NCBI GenBank assembly: GCA_023079485.1
Contig: CM041083.1
Coordinates: 59,669,847 to 59,733,846, forward strand
Origin: Archilochus colubris
Lineage: Eukaryota; Chordata; Aves; Apodiformes; Trochilidae
Length of the DNA: 64,000 nucleotides
Reading direction: 5' to 3'
In this document: piece after piece, positions 1-16,879 of the stretch
Numbering within the stretch: position 1 is the first letter of the stretch
Layout of the letters: each line of letters opens with the position of its first letter
Notes under the pieces: generated by a model
Databases searched by the model: none
Told to the model about the DNA's origin: nothing
The model's input: the letters and a program-made list of their open reading frames with translations, nothing else
Position numbers and translations under genes: made by a program

Positions 1-7430
<7,430 letters not shown>

Positions 7431-9255
7431 ATAAGGCAGGGAGACAGGACTTCACTTCCCTGAAAGTACTTCCGCTCAACTGTCTCTGGTTGAATAGGGA
7501 TGGAAGGAAGGATGATGTACTATCACCATCTCTTGCCTGTCAGGAGATACATTTTTATCTAATTAGACAAAACAATTGTCCATATTAGCTGAGAAAGGAA
7601 GGGATAAAGGAAATAAAGTTGTATCCTGAGCACAAGTAACTGTTCTATGGAAAATGCCAGTGTAATGACATGATTGCTGCACTATAAGGTATTTGCTGGC
7701 CCATTTTGGCCCCAGCCTTGTGCACAGTAACTTTCCATAGTTCTGACTTCTGAAAAACTCCAGTAGCATCCCTGATGGAAATTATATATATAATAATAAT
7801 TATATTATTAGAATAAAAATCCAAGAAAAGCTGAAGAGTTCTGTATTTCTTTGCATATTCGCTTCCATGTGTCTTGTGCCATTCTTGTAGCTTTGTTTTC
7901 AGTATGCTGCAGATTTGTGTTCACAAGAGATGATAAAGTATTAACTGCAAGTGTTTGAGCTGTGGAATATTGTCCAGGCATTGGGAGGTGTGAGAAGCAT
8001 TTTCAGGTGACAAAATAACCACGTTAAATGGATGCCTGTGCTTTGAGGAAACTGACTGCAAAATGATGCTATATTGATACTAATTTTTTCCCTCTTGCCC
8101 CCAAAACTTCAAGAGAAGATTATCTGGTATTTTATGGCAAAGAAGGTGAAAATCTGTGCTTGCTTTGAAAATGGCAGTACCACCAAGGCAAAGAGGGGAT
8201 GTGCTGTATTCAGTCTGGCATATTCCAGGAATAAACAGTGCTGTTCCTTAAAGGCACTGGCAGGGGTAAGACACTCGGAGCCCAGGGAGTGTTTAACCCA
8301 CTGGCTGACTCCTCAGAGCAAAGCAGTCACCTGGTGGGCTGATGCTGTTTTATACCATCAGAGGGGCAGTAGCAAGGCTGTCCCAGTTGTTTTTGGCAAA
8401 TAGGCTATAGACAGCCAAAGATTCAAATTAATCTTCTGCTGCAGTCTTTAAGAAACAACAGTTTAGTGAAGGGTAACCACAGCACAGAAGAGAAATTCAG
8501 AGAGAAATTCCTACATATTCTTAAGTCAGCTATCTGCATTTCATTGTCTTGCTGGGAGACTTTGGATTAGAAACTTATTTTAAGGAAGCCAAATAGTGCA
8601 GAAAAGGCAGGAAGATAGAGATAAAAGGAGAGGGATTATCTTCATACTTAGAGCCAGTCTACCATGATAATGTTTTATTTTTACCTCTAGCTCCTTTTGT
8701 TTAGGCCTTATGGTTCCTTGCTCATTTTAACCTCTCAACATACTTGTATTTGCTGTGGGACCTCTTTGTGCATCCGTTCCTTGAATGATTTCAAAAAGAA
8801 CAACTGTGTGGGTACTCCAGGCCTGTGGGCTGGCCTGCTGTGGGCTCAGACCTGCCTGGAGCCTCACAGCGGTGGTGCCTGTGGGTCCCTCTGCGGTCTT
8901 CCCCACTGTGGTCTTGTCAAAGGAAGGGTAAAGAGAGGCCTTTCCAGGTCTACCTTCTTTCCAAGGCAGGTGAAGAAAGTGTGCCTGAAAAACTCTTCAG
9001 ATAACCCAGCTGTTGATGGGTCTTCTTGATGGTTTTTTCTTCTCAAAGATCAAGGCAAGACAAACCACTGCATCTTGCTTTTCCTTCTGACTTGGTAGCT
9101 GGAATGGGTCAAATGCTGCAGGGTGCACACATAGGGCCTTTGAATGGCAGAGCTCTCAGTGGCTTGAGCTGCATTGCATGGAAGTCTTCAGATCAAAAGA
9201 GAGATGAAAAATTATTCTTTCCCTCCCAAAGCTTTTACTTTGCTGACTCATAAAG
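7431..9255 (+). repeat. 1.8-kb inverted duplication, copy 1
   Basis: The segment from GCATAAGGCAGGGAGA to TTTGCTGACTCATAAAG recurs as the reverse complement at 43210-45018. By eye, two blocks (8041-8160 and about 8161-8410) show about 5 differences in roughly 360 bases, so the copies are young. Divergence is higher near both ends, and there is a 15-base length difference near 8890. Two short frames are kept in both copies: 8074-8403 (109 codons) and 8697-9029 (110 codons here, 104 in the other). I recognise no domain in either. No terminal inverted repeats, poly-A tail or convincing target duplication are visible at the edges. It could be a local segmental duplication or an undescribed dispersed repeat; only a genome search can tell. 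Confidence 0.9.
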
Positions 9256-9296
9256 CCTCTTATGTGAGATAGGTAGCTGAATCTTTCAGTCTATTG
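9256..9296. other. Spacer between duplication copy 1 and pyrimidine tract
   Basis: These 41 bases have no counterpart in the other copy for the first 33 or so. The last bases, AGTCTATTGTCCTTCC, resemble AGTCTGTCCTGTCCTTC, which directly follows the same core edge in copy 2 (read in the same orientation). This suggests a small insertion between the core and an originally shared TTCC-rich flank. Confidence 0.45.
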
Positions 9297-9864
9297 TCCT
9301 TCCTCCCTTCCTCCCTTCCTCCCTTCCTCCCTTCCTCCCTTCCTCCCTTCCTCCCTTCCTCCCTTCCTCCCTTCCTCCCTTCCTCCCTTCCTCCCTTCCT
9401 CCCTTCCTCCCTTCCTCCCTTCCTCCCTTCCTCCCTTCCTCCCTTCCTCCCTTCCTCCCTGCCTCCCTTCCTCCCTTCCTCCCTTCCTCCCTTCCTCCCT
9501 TCCTCCCTTCCTCCCTTCCTCCCTTCCTCCCTTCCTCCCTTCCTCCCTTCCTCCCTTCCTCCTTCCTCCCTTCCTCCCTTCCTCCCTTCCTCCCTTCCTC
9601 CCTTCCTCCCTTCCTCCCTCCTCCCTTCCTCCTTCCTCCCTCCTCCTCCTCCTTCCTCCTTCCTCCCTTCCTCCCTTCCTCCCTTCCTCCCTTCCTCCCT
9701 CCCTCCCTCCCTCCCTCCCTCCCTTCCTCCCTTCCTCCCTCCTCCTTCCTCCCTCCTCTCCCTCCTCCCTCTCCCCTCTCCTCCCTCCTCCCTCCCCTCC
9801 CTCCCTCCCTCCCTCCCTCCTCCCTCCCTCCCTCCCTCCCTCCCTCCCTCCCTCCTCCCTCCTT
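9297..9864 (+). repeat. 568-base pyrimidine tract, (TTCCTCCC)n
   Basis: The + strand is C and T only, apart from a single G at 9461. The first about 320 bases are near-perfect TTCCTCCC octamers. From about 9560 the phase slips (TTCC and TCC units), and from about 9700 TCCC tetramers and CTCC units dominate. The opposite strand reads GGGAGGAA repeatedly, giving long series of GGG runs spaced five bases apart. That satisfies the usual G-quadruplex rule many times over. All frames stay open on both strands because of the repeat, so the long Pro/Ser/Leu and Arg/Glu/Gly frames here are not genes. In the TMEM178B pre-mRNA it would be a CU-rich tract able to bind PTB- or PCBP-type proteins (inference). 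Confidence 0.97.
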
Positions 9865-11015
9865 GCCACCCAGGCCTATCTTCCACAGAAGTTGTTTTTT
9901 GTGTCCAGGAACATGGAGAGTGCTGCATCTGGTCAGGAAGTGGCTGGAATTGCTATGGAAACCGATCTTTTCTTGCACAGCTTAGAAATCATGTCACCAG
10001 CCTGCTCTAGAGAGGACCAGTTCACACACAGGTAGCTGATGCTTCCTGTGATATGTTTAGACTTTCCTATGTTTTTGGGAAATGCTGCATCTCTGGGCAC
10101 TGTGGCATCTCCTGCCTGTCTCCTACCCCCCCACTTCTACTGCAGCACCATGAAACATCTGAATCCAGAGCATTGGCATGGGGAGCTGCATTGTCAGGAG
10201 AAGAGGAACCATAATGCCTTGTGCTAATTGGAACGATAAGGTTCATCTTTGCTTTGGAAAACTGCAATAATCCTGTGTTTGTGGTAGGCTGAAAGTCATT
10301 TGCATAAAAAATTAATTGTAAAGTCAGAAGTAATAGCCTGGCACACTCTGAGAGCAGCCTCATTGGAGGAAATGAAGGATTTCTACAGGATGCAGAGAGT
10401 GGCAATATTTTAATTTATAGAATATCTACACTGAGAGCTGAATGGATGTTTTTCAACCTTAATGGTCCAAACTTTGCAGTAGATTAAGGTTTTCTCATTT
10501 GGGCCTACAAAGCACTTAAATACCTCTTGAAACGAGTATAACTACTTGGAGATGCTGACAAAGTCTCCTTTTGTGGAGGTCAGTTGTGCTGGTGATGGCA
10601 GTGGCAAGAATTAGTGCTCTAGAAAAGATGGTAATGTCTTTACTTTTAATTTCTCCAAGCTTCCCTTCTCGCCTTCTTGCTCCATGGAACAAGACTTTAA
10701 GACTTGTACAGATGCTCAGTTGATATTTAGTAACACCAGTAGGCTCAGGACCCTGACTGCTTTTATGTGCAACAATAAATATTTCATTGTTGTATCTGTA
10801 TTAAGTGCTGACCCAGGAGAATTTTGCCTTTTTTTTTTTTTTCCCCTTTTCTTCTTTTTTTTCCCTGGGTACTACTGAAAGCAATTATTTGAAACAAACA
10901 GGCAGCATCCCACTTTTACTGCTCCTTTCTTCCATCCTCTCTCCCATATTCCCCCAGGTCTCCTTCCATTCCTCTCTTCCTCTACAAGGCAATGCTGTTT
11001 CATTTTTAATTAGCT
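9865..11015 (+). other. TMEM178B: Intron 2, unannotated stretch
   Basis: No recognised element is present. The stretch holds T-rich runs at 10829-10863 and a pyrimidine-rich zone (10915-10985) upstream of the exon-like island described next. The 14 bases ATTGGAACGATAAG near 10229 match part of U6 snRNA, but the match does not extend. Confidence 0.65.
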
Positions 11016-11093
11016 ACCTTGACCCCCAGATGGAAGTACACCCTGAAGTACAACACCATCCTGCTGGTCAGCGCCATTTGGTTGACAGTATGA
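11016..11093 (+). other. Exon-like GC3-rich island (unidentified)
   Basis: A polypyrimidine-bearing CCCCCAG at 11023-11029 is followed by 18 codons from TGG at 11031. Of these, 17 end in G or C, which is strikingly unlike the AT-rich intron around them. The frame reads WKYTLKYNTILLVSAIWLT, a basic/aromatic start followed by a hydrophobic, membrane-like stretch, then V and a TGA stop at 11091-11093. A GT (GTATGA, 11088) could act as a weak donor; spliced there the exon would be 58 bases. I do not recognise the peptide, and it is not part of TMEM178B as I know it. It could be a cassette exon, a terminal exon of a nested transcript, a pseudogene scrap, or chance. Confidence 0.3.
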
Positions 11094-12609
11094 TCTAATT
11101 CCTTACTGCATTGGTTATTAAAGGAGATAGGGCATCCTGGAGGTTACTCACAGAGCAGGTGCTCACATGCCTGGAGGTGCAGTGTTGTTGGATCTCCATC
11201 ATATTAATCATTCCCTTAGCTAATGACCAGGTGGTACTGACAGAACTCATTTCCCTCTTTCTCTGCTGTAGGGTTTTCTTCTTCTCTCGCTATTTCAAGC
11301 TAAGGTGTATAAATGTTTTGGGGTTTTTTTTTGGCATAAAAATCTAAGACCTATTTTGAAAACTATAAGGGATTTTATTGCCTTCTGCAAAGCTTCATCA
11401 TAGGATCTGCTAGGTCTTAACTAAGGCCTACACTACATTAATGTAGTAGCTATACTAGTGAATAGGTTTCCCAACTGCATACTACTTTTATTTTCCATAA
11501 TACCTTTGCTTTTTAGTGATAGAAGAGTAGGGCATGAGTAAGAGATGAAGCCAGTAGATGTCCCAGCCCTGAGCAGACAGAGATATCTGAGTAGAAAACA
11601 AGGCCAAGGTTTGGGGAGGGAGAAAATGAGGACAAGAAAAGGGGTGAAACTTTGAGGTGTTTACTTAGGAGAGGTGAGACAAAGGGATTGCTGAACACAG
11701 ACTGGGATAAGGCTGAAATGGTGGACTTTGGCAGGTGCAAAAATGGCCAAGTTCTTTGCTGTCTGTGTATATTAGAGGAGGGTGGGGAATGAACAGGGAA
11801 GAATCTGCTCCAAAGCCCTCTTCAAAGTGCACAAATCAGGAACCTTCCTGTACACCACCTGTGCAACACTTAGCAGAGGAAAGTGCTCATTCTTCTCCCT
11901 CAGCCAGGAGGTTCTTCTACCAGCTCATGAAACGGGAGGCTCAGAGGTGAATCAGAAGAGTCTTATTCTGCTGACAAACCACTTGTCACTCTTCTGAACC
12001 ATTAAGAACAACCCCACTAGAGTTCCTGTTTCTACAGTTTTTTGTTTTAAAGTGGAGAACTTAAAATCAGAAGAGGATTTTTAAGGTTGCAAACACAAGC
12101 AGATATGTTCAGGAGATAGCACAGTTCAGGTTGCATACTTGGCCTTAATTTGCCTCCTCTGAGTACGCTCATTATCAAGCCTTTAATTACTGTAATCACA
12201 TGCTGTGTATTCCACAAGACTCCTGCCTTGTTCCATACATTTGGGATATTCTATTTCCATTCAATGATATCTTCAATGTTTGGTTTCTTTTTCATTGCTT
12301 AATGTATGGTTGCTGACTTTTTTATTGCAGAGTTGATCCAAAGCACTTCATGAGCTTTGTCACATTTCTAATTATTGTACTGAAGCATGGCATGTAAAGA
12401 TAAATATATTAATATCTAAAAACCTTTTGCTGTGGACTATAATTTCCATTTCAGTCCTGGAAATAAAATTTGACTGCTCTGGGTTTTGTTTTTTTTTTTT
12501 GAGTGTTCAGCTGGAGGTGATGATGACTTGAGTTCTACAGTACTTAGCATTAAATAGCCTTTCATATGTTCAGATCACAGATCCCATTGATTTTCTGAGC
12601 AACTGAGTA
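11094..12609 (+). other. TMEM178B: Intron 2, unannotated stretch
   Basis: No gene or transposon is recognised. A 16-bp perfect palindrome, ACTACATTAATGTAGT, lies at 11432-11447. A run of T lies near 12489-12500. Confidence 0.65.
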
Positions 12610-12680
12610 GGGTGACCACTTGAAATCTGATTTACAGGATGTACTCTACATCCTGTAAATCAGATTTCAACTGGTCACCC
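12610..12680. repeat. Near-perfect hairpin, 34-bp arms, 3-base loop
   Basis: The left arm 12610-12643 begins GGGTGACCACTTGAAATC. The right arm 12647-12680 ends GATTTCAACTGGTCACCC. They pair over 34 positions with one mismatch (C12619 against C12671) and a CTC loop at 12644-12646. The 3-base loop and near-perfect arms argue against an ordinary microRNA precursor. They suit a template-switch (snap-back) event during replication, or a tiny foldback element. No target duplication is seen. Confidence 0.95.
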
Positions 12681-15369
12681 AGCTCACACTAGGTCAGAGT
12701 AAATGAGGAAAACATGGCTAGGGACCATCTCTAAAGAGATTTCATAGGCTAATTGACTTACAATCACCATGGGCTTTTGTGGGGTAAGTGTGAAAAAAAG
12801 TGTTTGAATAAAAGTGAGGAGGGGCTGTGTGTCAGTTCACTGATCTCGGCTTCCTACCACTCTTAGCTAGAGGGCTGAATGTGTTCTCACCTTTCACACC
12901 AACCCTTTCAAAGGGTATTCCCTGACTTTGACATGCTTGACTCAGCAGCCTTTATAATTTTTGATCTTTTTTTTTTTTTTTTTTTGCTAAAAGTGCAGGC
13001 ACTTGGATTCACCTTGGCTTGGACTGTGTTTTACATTGCCTTCTACAGTTAGATTGAAAAAGAGAAGACATGTTTTAATCTTTATCACTGAAAAGAGTCT
13101 CAGAGTATTTATGGAGCTCTTTTGAGTGCAGGAAAATTGAGAGCAAACCCACTTCAGCCTTCCTGGTGATTTTTTGTAAAGGAGTATTAGATATTTTGCC
13201 TGTTGCAGTGTGGAATGTTGACAGGTAAAACATACCATAGCTAATCATTTCCAGTCATTCAGCCAGTCAAAATATAGCTTTATTATTATGCATACAGGGA
13301 TCTCTGTTTCCCTTCTCTCCCTCTGGAGAGACACAGGGGGAGAGAGATGGGCGTTTTTCTACGTCTCTTGGCTAATCAAGAATGATGCCTTGTGCATTCT
13401 TAGGGTGACAACACAGGGAAGAACAAACAGGATGATCTAATGGCTCTCTTCCATCTCTGACTTCTATAATTTTTGATTTATATACCAATTTAATGCCTGA
13501 TTTATGATGATTTATATCCCAGTTTATTTATACCCCAGCCTGATGCCCTATCCCACACTGTTTGTGAGATGAAAGCCCAGCCAGTTAAATATTTCAAGGT
13601 GATTACATGCCACATGCCACACACAGGGTTAGTAATGAGAAGTAAGTACTTCCTTGCTTCAGTGCAAGAAGAAATACTTAAGTGGAACATTTTGGAAATG
13701 AGATTGTTGTGGTGTGTTCACAAAGCCATGCACCATCCAAAAGGGAACATCACAGCAGCCAGCATGAGAGAGATCCAAGAACTTTGAATAAACAGCCTGG
13801 CTCTGACCCTGACAGAAGCTGCAGGCTGAAACATGCAGGTGATTCTTATATGTTAATAGCTACTAGGCAGTGGTTGCCATTTTAATTACTGTTTTGCAAT
13901 GGTGCTCTTTGTACATTGCACTACAGAAGAAACCTTACTCTTATGTACAACTAGGACATCATTCTGATTGCTACATTGAAAAGGTCTCAAATGTGTGAAT
14001 ATTAATGTGTGAAAAACGTAGTTCAGCTTTACATCCTCAGATTCTTATATTGTTAACTGAGCCTTGATGGTTTTGACCATCAATGTTGTCAGAACTGAAT
14101 GTACTTCTGGGCCAAGAGGCTGGGTGAAGCTGAAGGATTTCTCTTAGGGCCCATCCTAAGACTTCTTAATTGGCTGGGTGAATCACAGTTTAGCTGTTCA
14201 ATTATTCCCTACCCACCTCCAGAAACTGATTGCACAGTTGGTGAGGGAATAGGAAATCAGGAATACAAATCAACTGCAAGGTATCTCCTGTGGGACTTCA
14301 GAGTTCAGTCTTGCAAATCTCATCTGGCTGCTCTGGATGTAGGTTATATTTAATGGAGCTTGAGCCTGTGTGTCCCTCTGCATATCTGGAATTATGACAG
14401 CTAATTTGAGTCTATCAGCTACTGGTGTGTGCAATTGATCAGTATCTCTTTCTTATGTACAACTCTTCCTCATCTCTTCTTCTATCAGCTTTATCTTTTC
14501 TGGCTGGCCTTTTGCATTTTGGGGTTTTGTCCCTCCAAATTTGCTTCTCATGTAGATAGTCTGAGAGAAGGAAATCAATGGGAGAATATCACTTACTGAC
14601 CTAAGAGGGGCTTCTGTGCCATACACAACTAAGACTGTAAATAATTCAGTAGGGTCCCTGTCTTTTCTTTCCTCCCATAAGACTGACTTTATTAAAATTT
14701 TATGGGAGGGGATAGGGAGGTGGCTGAATTACTGGTTTTATCTGATATAATCCTTAGCAATGCATTAGCTTGGTATTAGCTGCTCCTCACTCATCATCAT
14801 AGGCACATGCTAAATCAGTCTTCCTTGTAGAAACCATTTTGTAGCATGTTATATTCACATATTTCAGCATGATGTAATGCCATTCCTTATAATTCAATCT
14901 CATGCCTAATAGTGTTGCCATGGGAAGAAAAGTGTTAAGCTGCCAAGGCAAGGCTCAAGCTCTTTTTCCATTCCTGAGAGAGAGTCATTTGTGCCATGAA
15001 TCCATATACAGAAAGATCCAAATCAGAAGAGAGCAAAAAGCTGGTTGATAAGAGTTTGATTCTGGTTATATTTCTACTGGAATAATAATTCTACTGAAAA
15101 ACGAATAAATATTCTAGGACAAAAATAGTGTGCAATCAGCATCTGGGTGAAAAATACTTAATAGATTTAAGAAAAAAGTGCTCCTTGGTATTTTAGACTA
15201 CTTAGTATTTCTGTGAAGATTAGAAGATTCCACAGTTACACTTTTCTGTTCATACTGCTGCTGACAGTGTGTGGTGCACCTTCCATCCTAACATCTCGAA
15301 ACACTTGGGCAGTGGTTTTCACTCAGTATCTTTCCGACTTAAGCAGGGTGCCAAAGGAGGAGTACAACC
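12681..15369 (+). other. TMEM178B: Intron 2, unannotated stretch
   Basis: No recognised gene or transposon is present. A T19 run lies at 12967-12985. A short hairpin, TTGATGGT/ACCATCAA, lies around 14064-14083. Confidence 0.65.
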
Positions 15370-15525
15370 CAAGCACACCCATTTCACATGCAGACAAAGA
15401 GCTACAGAGAAGTTAATTGACCTGCTAAATGTCATGCAGAGAGTGAGTGGGAGAGCCAGAAACAGAACTGAGGTCTTTGGACTCCCGCTGCCATAAGTGC
15501 TAGACAATGCTGCCTCCTGTAGTGC
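15370..15525 (+). mobile_element. MIR-like SINE relic
   Basis: The order of blocks follows the MIR 3' half: CCATTTCACATGCAGACAAAG, then GAGAAGTTAATTGACCTGC, GTGGGAGAGCCAGAAACAGA, a GGTCTTTGGACTCC segment, and GTGCTAGACAATGCTGCCTC. These parallel the MIR consensus 'cccattttacagatgaggaa ... gtaacttgcc ... ggcagagcc ... ctctaaccactatgctgcct'. The copy is diverged and truncated at its 5' end. MIR-type core SINEs are ancient in amniotes, so such copies are old remnants. Confidence 0.7.
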
Positions 15526-16602
15526 CAGAGATTATGCACTATATCTTCCAGAAAAGACCATTGCAAAAACAGGATTATGGTTTTTATATTAAAAAATACA
15601 TAAAAATTTTCAAGCAAAACCTTACTGGACAAACCCAGAATCCCTTACTTACATTAATGGTGATTTTGTCTTAGAAATAATGGCAAAATAACCTTTGAAG
15701 ACTGGTAATGAATTACGGAATACAAAGTGGGGATTCCTGCTGGAAACCAGGTCCTTGGAGAAATCAGAAAATTAGCCACTAGCATGAATAATAATTGAAA
15801 AAAATAATATGAAATCTCCATTAGATTCTATCACTATTAGCATATATGTTAGTGCTGTGGATTTTCTGCCACATATGAACTGGGCTCTAAACCAGTGTCC
15901 TCAATGATTGTCATGACAACTGATATGCACAGCAAGAACAACATACTGGCACACAGTTTTACTTGCAGCTAATCTAGCTATCATTTCATTTGAAAAGTAA
16001 TCAAATGCAAAATAACAATCATCAGTTGTTTTGCAGATAAAGAAGAAATCCACTCTGAATAGAAAACTGCAAGTAAATAATCTCAAAATGGCTTTCCTGT
16101 TACAACCTGGGTTGCACCTGTGCTCTATGGCAAATCCTCCCTGGCCTGCAGAATGGCCAGAGCCAACTCTGCACCTCATCCCAAAATGGCACGAGTGAGG
16201 AACTGATTAGCTGAGAGGAATAATACTGTATGATTACAAGCTATGAACCACCGACTGCCAGGGTGTATTAAAGCTGCCTCTCATTTATTCTGTTGTAAAC
16301 CTGGGTTGAACTGGTGTTCAGCTCGTTTCAGGAGTATGTTCATCTCTCACAGAACTTAGCATATCATGACCTATGTGTTGAATATTTCTGATGTATTTTG
16401 TTGCTGTTTAGGTCTTTGCATGTTAACAGAATTATGATTTGGGAAATAAGCTTTGGCTCTAAGACTTAACCCTTCACTGGAGCACTGTACTGTACCCTCT
16501 GTACTGGTTTCAGCTAATGAAGTGGAAAAGTCTGTGGTGACCATTTACAGGAAGGATCAGATTTTTCATGTGGAAAGAGATAAGAATTTTTTTAAGAAGC
16601 AG
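15526..16602 (+). other. TMEM178B: Intron 2, unannotated stretch
   Basis: I see no gene, RNA or transposon. The sequence is AT-leaning. Confidence 0.65.
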
Positions 16603-16720
16603 ATCATAGAATCATAGAGTTGGCTGGGTTGGAAGGGACCTCAGAGATCATCAAGTCCAACCCTTGATCTACTACTGCTGCAGTTACCAGACCATGGCAC
16701 TGAGTGCCACATCCAGTCTC
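16603..16720 (-). mobile_element. CR1 LINE, 3' tail only
   Basis: It starts ATCATAGAATCATAGAGT, the reverse complement of the CR1 3' terminal octamer repeats. It continues through TTGGAAGGGACCTCAGAGATC to a 5' truncation near CCAGTCTCTG. It matches the last about 118 bases of the + strand copy ending at 39126 almost base for base, so both belong to the same CR1 subfamily. Severe 5' truncation is normal for CR1. Confidence 0.93.
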
Positions 16721-16790
16721 TGTCAGATAATTAATGCAAAAGCCTTTTTTGTAACAAGGAACAGGGTGTAGAATGCAGAAACTTTATATA

Positions 16791-16879
16791 GCACTTGCAC
16801 CTTTTATATAAGGTGCTTTTATATATATATATATATATATATACTTTTATATAAGTGCTTTTATATAAGCACTTGCACC
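16791..16879. repeat. AT dinucleotide repeat framed by two hairpins
   Basis: An (AT)12 run at 16820-16843 lies between two small hairpins. One is GCACCTT-TTATAT-AAGGTGC (16797-16816) and the other is AAGTGCTT-TTATAT-AAGCACTT (16853-16874). The whole is enclosed by direct repeats GCACTTGCACC at 16791-16801 and 16869-16879. The TTTTATATA unit appears three times, which suggests growth by local duplication. Confidence 0.85.

Noticed and set aside
9260..10010. Several 190-240-codon frames on both strands rich in Gly/Arg/Glu or Pro/Ser/Leu.
   Set aside because: They are read-through of the TTCCTCCC tract, whose repeat unit contains no stop in any frame. They are not genes.
10225..10240. Match to an internal piece of U6 snRNA (ATTGGAACGATA).
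   Set aside because: Only about 12-14 bases match and neither flank continues the U6 sequence.
12610..12680. The hairpin as a microRNA precursor.
   Set aside because: The 3-base loop and nearly unbroken pairing do not suit Drosha/Dicer precursors. Kept only as a structural finding.
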